Shown: positions 58,962-64,000 of the stretch, one piece after another
Layout: every line of letters begins with the position of its first letter
Position numbering within the stretch: the stretch's first letter is position 1
Assembly: GCA_009841145.1 (NCBI GenBank)
Contig: VXMJ01000057.1
Location: forward strand, 62,001-126,000
Direction: 5' to 3'
Source: Caldilineaceae bacterium SB0661_bin_34
GTDB lineage: Bacteria > Chloroflexota > Anaerolineae > Caldilineales > Caldilineaceae
Length of the DNA stretch: 64,000 bases
Notes under the pieces: model-generated
Databases searched by the model: none
Told to the model about the DNA's origin: nothing
The model's input: only the letters and a program-made list of their open reading frames with translations
Made by a program: the position numbers and the translations under genes

Positions 58962-59253
58962 AGGTGTCCTTCAAGTCGCGGCGTGGGCGGGGCGACAGCC
59001 CCATCCGCACCCCATTTGGGAAAATCGAGTTGCAGTTGCCGGACCGGCGAAACCGACCGGCACTCCAACCTTGCGACACAGGCACCGGGTCACCGGTTGT
59101 GAACGCATGTCCGAAACCAACATCCTCAAGGAAGCACAATCGGGGAACCGGCTCCCTTCGCTAGACCCGCCAACGGTTGCGGCTGTCATCCTCTCCCCAT
59201 GCATTGGACCACAGGCGCGCTGTTCCGCGGACGAGGCCAACCACACACGGAGG

Positions 59254-60558
59254 TCAATCCCCTGTCGGTTCGCCCCTGCGACGGGGATCCTGACCGATGA
59301 TGTCACCGGACGCCACTTCTCCCTCGGATGGAAACGCATCTGCACCAGTTCGAGAGTGAACCTGGACGTTGCGTCCAATTCTGTAGCCGGACGGCACATG
59401 GGAATCAAGACCAATCAATGTCAGGCCCGTGTTGAGCACGTCGGGCAGTTGTCGGTTTGGAGCCTCGTCCTCTCCGTACCCGACCAAGGCACCCGCGCCG
59501 ATCACGGTGTCGTCGTCGATGACGCACCGGTCCACCACGGCGTCGGCGCCAATGTGCACGTTCCGCAAGACCACGGAATTGGTCACGCGGGCTCCGGCCT
59601 CGACCACCACCCCGGGTGACAGCACACTGTGCCTTACCGTTCCGCCCACCCGGCAGCCATTGGACACAAGGCTGTCGGACACGTCGGAATCCGGTTCGAT
59701 GCGTGCGGCCGCCTGAGTTTCGCTGCGGGTCCGCACGACCCATTGGCGGTTGTACAGGTTCAGCGCCGGCTCGTCGGCAATCAGTCCCATGTTGGCTTCC
59801 CAGTAGGCCTGGACCGTGCCCACATCCGCCCAGTAGCCCTTGTACTCGTAGATGTGAATCCGGGCTTTCCGTTCCAGGAACCACGGAATCACGTCACGGC
59901 CGAAGTCGTTCAGTTCCGGATGCGAAATCAGGGCGTCAGCTAGAGCGTCCACGTCAAAAACGTAGATGCCCATACTTGACATGGAACGGCGGCTGCGGCC
60001 CGGCTTTTCCTCAAAAGCCAGCAGTCGCTGCTCCTGGTCCGACACCAGCATCCCGTAGCGAAAGGCATCGTGCGGCGACGTGATGTGGCGTGTCCCCACA
60101 GTGGCTTCGCTGCCCCGTTCCATGTGCTGCCGCAGCATGGGACGGTAGTCCATCAGGTACATGTGATCTCCCGCCAGGATCAATACGTCCGTAGCGCCCT
60201 GATTGCGGATGAAGTCGAGATTGCGCCGCACCGCATCGGCGTTACCGCTCTGCCAGCCACCCCACATTCCCCCCATGTAGGGTTGCAGCAGGCGCATGCC
60301 GCCGGTGGCGCGATCCAGATCCCAGGGTTTGCCCACGCCGATGTGGTCGTTCAGGGAACGGGGCATGTACTGGGTCAGAACCCCAATGTTGTACAACTCG
60401 CTGTTGGTGAGATTGCTCAGCGGAAAGTCGATCAGCCGGAACTTGCCGCCGATGTGCAGGGCCGGCTCGGCCCTGGCCTCCGTGAGCGCGCCCAGGGTTT
60501 CGCTGGCGCCCCCCGCCATGATGAGGGACAGGATACGGTCTGAGGCAGCTGACTTCAT
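59254..60558 (-). CDS. GlgC-like protein with degenerate active site (GlgD-like)
   Basis: The 434-residue protein has the ADP-glucose pyrophosphorylase layout: N-terminal nucleotidyltransferase, C-terminal left-handed beta-helix. The nucleotide-binding loop GGxGTRL is replaced by GGASETL (16-22), and RAKP by RAEP (29-32). AGDHMYLMDY, FEEKP and GYWADVGT are kept. Loss of the loop Arg and the Lys suggests little own catalysis, as in the GlgD subunit of Firmicutes. It directly follows glgC on the same strand, so a GlgC-GlgD-type heteromer is likely. ATG at 60558; TTG at 60576 is less likely. Confidence 0.8.
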   Translation of the reverse strand: MKSAASDRILSLIMAGGASETLGALTEARAEPALHIGGKFRLIDFPLSNLTNSELYNIGVLTQYMPRSLNDHIGVGKPWDLDRATGGMRLLQPYMGGMWGGWQSGNADAVRRNLDFIRNQGATDVLILAGDHMYLMDYRPMLRQHMERGSEATVGTRHITSPHDAFRYGMLVSDQEQRLLAFEEKPGRSRRSMSSMGIYVFDVDALADALISHPELNDFGRDVIPWFLERKARIHIYEYKGYWADVGTVQAYWEANMGLIADEPALNLYNRQWVVRTRSETQAAARIEPDSDVSDSLVSNGCRVGGTVRHSVLSPGVVVEAGARVTNSVVLRNVHIGADAVVDRCVIDDDTVIGAGALVGYGEDEAPNRQLPDVLNTGLTLIGLDSHVPSGYRIGRNVQVHSRTGADAFPSEGEVASGDIIGQDPRRRGEPTGD

Positions 60559-60572
60559 AACCTTGCCGTCCT

Positions 60573-61865
60573 TCAACCGATGGTGGAGCCGTCCGCCACG
60601 ACCCCGTCCGGCGGAAAGTGCGACGCGTCGGCATCCGCTGCAATGTGAACGTTGCCGCCGATGACGCAGTGATCGGGAATGAAAGCTCCCTTGCCCACCA
60701 CGGTTAGTCCGGTGTGGAGCCGGTCCGGATGAACCTGGTTGGGATCGCAGTCACCGGACATACCGATGCGAGCACCGGCAGCGACCACAACCGACTTGTC
60801 GAGGATCGCGTTCTCAATGCGTACCCCGGGTCCAATCCACGTGTCGCTCATGAGCACACTGCGGACGACCTCGGCGCCCACGCTCACCTGAACCCCGGGG
60901 CTCAGTACCGAGTCGTGGACTTTGCCCTTGATCACCGACCCGTTGCAGACCAGCGACCGTGAAATCTGGGCCTGGGCCGACACCTTGGCCGGCGGGTGTT
61001 CGGTGGACCGGGTCAGGACGGGCCATTCCCGCGTGTACATGTCCAGTGGCGGATCCGGTTTCAGCAGGTCCAGATTCGTGGACCAGTAGGAGTCCAACGT
61101 ACCCACGTCCACCCAGTAGCCATCGAAGTTGAAGGCATATACCCGATCGTTGCATTCGATCATGGCCGGAATGACATGCTGGCCGAAATCGTCGCGGGGA
61201 TCCTCGTCCGTGCCCTCCCGCAAACGTTGCACCAACCGGTTCGTCGAAAAGATGTAAATCCCCATCGAGGCCAAGTTGCCCTTGTCCATACCGGGCGGCT
61301 TTTCGTGGAATTCCACCACCCGGTTGTCGTCATCGGTCTCCATAATGCCGAACCGAGGCGTTTCCTCCAGCGGCACCGGCATGACGGCGACCGTCAGGTC
61401 GGCCTCGGTGCGCCGATGCTGCTCCAGCATGGGCATATAGTCCATCTTGTAGATGTGATCGCCCGACAGGATGAGGACAGCATCCGGATCATGATCCTCA
61501 ATAAAAAATAGGTTGCGCAGGATGGCGTCGGCAGTACCCGTATACCAGGCCTGAGCGTCCGGTGCGGTATAGGGCTGGAGAACACGGATTCCGCCCTGCG
61601 CGCGGTCCAGATCCCACGGTTTGCCGATGCCCAAGTGGTCCTGAAGGCTGTGCGGCTGATACTGGGTCAAGACCCCGACCGTGGAAATGCCGGAATGTAC
61701 GCAGTTGCTGAGTGTGAAATCAATGATGCGAAACTTGCCCGCGAAAGGAACCGCGGGCTTGGCTCGTTGCTCCGTCAGGGACATCAACCGGGTCCCGGCA
61801 CCTCCGGCCAGGATCATCGCCAAGGTCTTGATGTCAACAACTCCCTGCAAGTCGACTTGGACCAC
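60573..61865 (-). CDS. glgC: Glucose-1-phosphate adenylyltransferase
   Basis: The 430-residue protein has an intact [11 protein letters not shown] loop, [28 protein letters not shown] (catalytic Asp), VEFHEKP and [13 protein letters not shown], and a beta-helix C-terminal domain. It makes ADP-glucose for glycogen synthesis. The start is taken as GTG at 61865; no better ribosome site is seen. First of a two-gene unit with the GlgD-like gene 14 bases after its stop. Confidence 0.93.
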   Translation of the reverse strand: MVQVDLQGVVDIKTLAMILAGGAGTRLMSLTEQRAKPAVPFAGKFRIIDFTLSNCVHSGISTVGVLTQYQPHSLQDHLGIGKPWDLDRAQGGIRVLQPYTAPDAQAWYTGTADAILRNLFFIEDHDPDAVLILSGDHIYKMDYMPMLEQHRRTEADLTVAVMPVPLEETPRFGIMETDDDNRVVEFHEKPPGMDKGNLASMGIYIFSTNRLVQRLREGTDEDPRDDFGQHVIPAMIECNDRVYAFNFDGYWVDVGTLDSYWSTNLDLLKPDPPLDMYTREWPVLTRSTEHPPAKVSAQAQISRSLVCNGSVIKGKVHDSVLSPGVQVSVGAEVVRSVLMSDTWIGPGVRIENAILDKSVVVAAGARIGMSGDCDPNQVHPDRLHTGLTVVGKGAFIPDHCVIGGNVHIAADADASHFPPDGVVADGSTIG

Positions 61866-62060
61866 CGGATGACATTATGAACGAAAGGCTGCCCAATCGT
61901 ACAGGGCCAGGTGGCTTGAGTTACAGGCGTTCCGGACCGGTTGTCCCGGCAGCAGGTGCCGCAACGTTCCCGTTATTGCGCGCGGTTCAGGGCCGACATC
62001 CGGGCGACGGAAACGGCGTAAAGCATTTCGGTTGGTGCTGGAATCAAGTCTATCCAATGG

Positions 62061-62066
62061 TATAAT
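62061..62066 (+). promoter_or_regulatory. -10 box before the unrecognised two-gene unit
   Basis: A perfect TATAAT sits 99 bases before the ATG at 62165, in the 299-base gap divergent from glgC. No good -35 box at the right distance. Confidence 0.45.
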
Positions 62067-62164
62067 TATCAGTTGCACCGGCCTGCCGCGGCAGGTCGAC
62101 GCTTTGTTAAGCGAGCTTGTGATTCCCCCGTGATTCCGCCCTGCCGACTCGGAGTTCCTGATTG

Positions 62165-63796
62165 ATGCTGCGCAAGACGTTGGACCCCCACTTCTGGACA
62201 TCCGAGTTTACGGCCACCGACGGGGATCTTGACTTTCTGTACGAGCAACTGGCAACCGGCCAACTAGGCACCCCTGCACCATTCGAGAAGCTTGCCATCC
62301 GCCTGATTGAACACTATCAGGCCCGCGAAAACAGCCAGATCGAAAAAATGCTGAAGTTGGGCACCATGTACCAGCCCGGCAAGAAATTCGCCAAGGACCA
62401 AACCCTTGTGTTCACGGCCATGGACTACCGCACGGGCATGGTCATGGACATTCGGAACGGCTACAACCCCGAACACGGCAAGTTCTCCGTACTTGAGGTT
62501 CTGATGTCCGACCCCGAGGAAATCTGTGAATTTGCCGCACAGCTCAGAACCAAGCATCCGCTCAACGACCTGGGCGAGGAGGACTTCAGTGCGGCGGGCA
62601 TGCTCACCTCGGAAGAAATCTTCGAACAGCACGAGGAAGAGATTGAGGATGCACTTCGGTATGCCCTGGAAGCGGGCCCGAGATCCGAAGAATTCATCGA
62701 ATGGAACGGTGGATGGCTGTTGCGCGACCAGCTTGTCGAAGTGGACGAATTCAGCCTGAACATGGCGGAAGCCAAGATTTACGACGAGGAACGACCTGTC
62801 TTGTCCTCGGAAATCCTTGGCGTCCTCGATTTGAAGGCCGACGAACTCAGCCCGGAACTCCTGCAACTGAGCCTCGACATTGGACTGTCACAGGACCCCC
62901 GGTTCGAGGAAGTCATGGCTGGTGGCGTTGCCTGTTGGCACCGATCCAGCGGCCTTCCCGCGGCGGCCCGTTCCGTACCCATGCCGCTCCAGCCGGTCAG
63001 GGTCAACTACGTCTATTCGACTTTCACCAACGACCTGCTCAGCCTGGAGGCGAACCTGGCGGACGAGTGGTCGGAGCGTCAGCCGCAACTCGACACGCTG
63101 GGACAGGTTCATTTGGTGCTCCTGTACCCCCACAGGCTGCACGGCACATTGCCCGTCACCGGCCCCATGGAGGAGCTCCTGGATCTTGATCCGGACTTCA
63201 AGACCCGGATCGAGATGCGTGATCCGGTGCACGGAGGGGTGATGGAATGCTGGTATGTTCCCGAAGGCCGCTATATTTGCGGGTTGGAGGAGTACTACCT
63301 GAGCCACAACATCCCGGCCGGTGCCAACCTGTATGTCGAGCGTCGTTCGGACGGGACGATAACCCTCAACTTCAATACGCGTCGGCCAAAACAGGAGTGG
63401 TTCTGGACCCTGAACGCGGTTGAGGATCCCCTGCTGGACGGGGCCCCCGGCGAAACGGCGCCACTCAGGCTTGAAATTGACCGGACCAAGTCCATCATGA
63501 CCATCGGCTGCGAACTGGACTTGCATCAGGCCGTTGCCTGTACGGACGAGGAGAAACTTGCCGAGTACAGAACCCATTTCCGAAATCGCGAGAGCGGCAA
63601 TTCCATATTCAACCTGGTGGAGGAGGTCGCGATGGAGCTCCTCAAGAAACCGGACAGCACCGTCCACGCCAGTACCGTGTACAGCGTCGTCAATGCTATC
63701 CAACGCTATGCGCCCGGTCTGGTGATCCACGCCCTGACCTCCAATTCGCGCCTGCGCAGCCTGTCCGACCCCCGTGAATTCGGACTGACCAACTGA
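62165..63796 (+). CDS. Large acidic protein of unknown function
   Basis: The 543-residue protein is not recognised. The first half is rich in Asp/Glu and predicted helical (EEIFEQHEEEIEDALRYALE). The second half alternates short strands and holds aromatic blocks such as YVYSTFTND, CWYVPEGRYICG and QEWFWTLNAVED. No signal peptide, membrane segment, metal-binding Cys set or nucleotide-binding loop is seen. The C terminus (SSTVHASTVYSVVNAIQRYAPG-like) resembles a winged-helix edge only loosely. ATG 62165 was chosen; a GGAG lies 12 bases upstream. The next gene starts 52 bases later. Confidence 0.75.
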   Translation: MLRKTLDPHFWTSEFTATDGDLDFLYEQLATGQLGTPAPFEKLAIRLIEHYQARENSQIEKMLKLGTMYQPGKKFAKDQTLVFTAMDYRTGMVMDIRNGYNPEHGKFSVLEVLMSDPEEICEFAAQLRTKHPLNDLGEEDFSAAGMLTSEEIFEQHEEEIEDALRYALEAGPRSEEFIEWNGGWLLRDQLVEVDEFSLNMAEAKIYDEERPVLSSEILGVLDLKADELSPELLQLSLDIGLSQDPRFEEVMAGGVACWHRSSGLPAAARSVPMPLQPVRVNYVYSTFTNDLLSLEANLADEWSERQPQLDTLGQVHLVLLYPHRLHGTLPVTGPMEELLDLDPDFKTRIEMRDPVHGGVMECWYVPEGRYICGLEEYYLSHNIPAGANLYVERRSDGTITLNFNTRRPKQEWFWTLNAVEDPLLDGAPGETAPLRLEIDRTKSIMTIGCELDLHQAVACTDEEKLAEYRTHFRNRESGNSIFNLVEEVAMELLKKPDSTVHASTVYSVVNAIQRYAPGLVIHALTSNSRLRSLSDPREFGLTN

Positions 63797-63848
63797 CCCC
63801 ACACAACGAAAGGCACCGACCGAGACCTCAGGGAGATACGTCCGCAAG

Positions 63849-64000
63849 ATGTCAGAACAGTCAACCCGCGTCCACGCATCCCACCGCTTTGGTCCGGGTG
63901 AGGACACGGAGTTCCACATCGACCACGAGTGGTGGGCCAACAGCAGCCTCGACTACCGCTTTCACCTGTACCAGCAGTTGTGCGACGAATGCCAACAGCG
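63849..64000 (+). CDS. Unknown protein, N-terminal part, cut by window end
   Basis: ATG at 63849 opens a frame running off the window (50 codons). The start MSEQSTRVHASHRF and the later FHIDHEWWANSSLDYRFHLYQQ are not recognised. A CDEC pair near residue 46 might bind metal. It follows the previous unknown gene by 52 bases, probably in the same transcript. Confidence 0.6.
   Translation, partial: MSEQSTRVHASHRFGPGEDTEFHIDHEWWANSSLDYRFHLYQQLCDECQQ

Overview
The window reads as a chromosomal stretch of a GC-rich bacterium, most probably a Chloroflexota member (Anaerolineae/Caldilineales-like), although no 16S rRNA or other decisive marker is present. The hints are a [LysW]-lysine-type M20 hydrolase, a short HisG with HisZ, a type 2 isopentenyl-diphosphate isomerase, a two-gene pyruvate:ferredoxin oxidoreductase, an actinobacterial-type xylose isomerase, and the absence of lipopolysaccharide genes. 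The taxonomic call is inference.

Layout. 1-1.7 kb: the end of a quinol:cytochrome c reductase locus and tRNA-Gly(CCC). 1.7-9.5 kb: SLC13 permease, SRAP protein, hisZ-hisG, a sugar epimerase, mtnP and a lysK-like hydrolase. 9.5-17.2 kb: a livG-F-H-M-K branched-chain amino-acid-type ABC operon wedged between two copies of a lysK/ABC-F junction; the left copy is decayed and an IS5-type transposase remnant lies at the right edge. 17.2-25.3 kb: SDR, methyltransferase, SRPBCC, CCA-type nucleotidyltransferase, two CNNM/CorC membrane proteins and a GPH transporter. 25.3-29.6 kb: a multidomain protein (glycosidase-like barrel, five SH3-like repeats, M23 peptidase), a PP2C/SpoIIE phosphatase and a small P-loop protein. 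29.8-33.5 kb: pyruvate:ferredoxin oxidoreductase. 33.8-36.6 kb: isoprenoid genes (polyprenyl synthase, fni) and acpP. 36.8-48.2 kb: mostly minus-strand genes for an ABC exporter pair and sugar metabolism (xylA, Gfo/Idh, two TIM-barrel isomerases, a GH2 beta-glucuronidase). 48.3-56 kb: HAD phosphatase, tyrS, fabI, lactonase, lexA and an O-antigen-ligase-like membrane protein. 56-57 kb: a graveyard of ISAs1 and IS110 remnants. 57-61.9 kb: TlpA, gnd and a tandem glgC pair in which the second member has lost active-site residues. 62.1-64 kb: an unrecognised two-gene unit running off the end.

How the genes work together. Sugar uptake and breakdown (GPH transporter, GH2, XylA, isomerases, Gfo/Idh, Gnd, lactonase) feeds central metabolism. 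Pyruvate is oxidised by PFOR, and electrons can reach the bc-type complex. Surplus glucose is stored through GlgC. FabI/AcpP and the prenyl synthase/Fni supply lipids. The liv island is the clearest sign of horizontal or rearranged DNA.

The most interesting signals are the duplicated junction around the liv island, the glycosidase-SH3-M23/phosphatase cluster, a chain of hairpins in the 37.6-38.1 kb gap, a LexA with an Ala-Ser bond where Ala-Gly is expected, and a GlgC/GlgD-like pair. All identities were read by eye; no searches were run.
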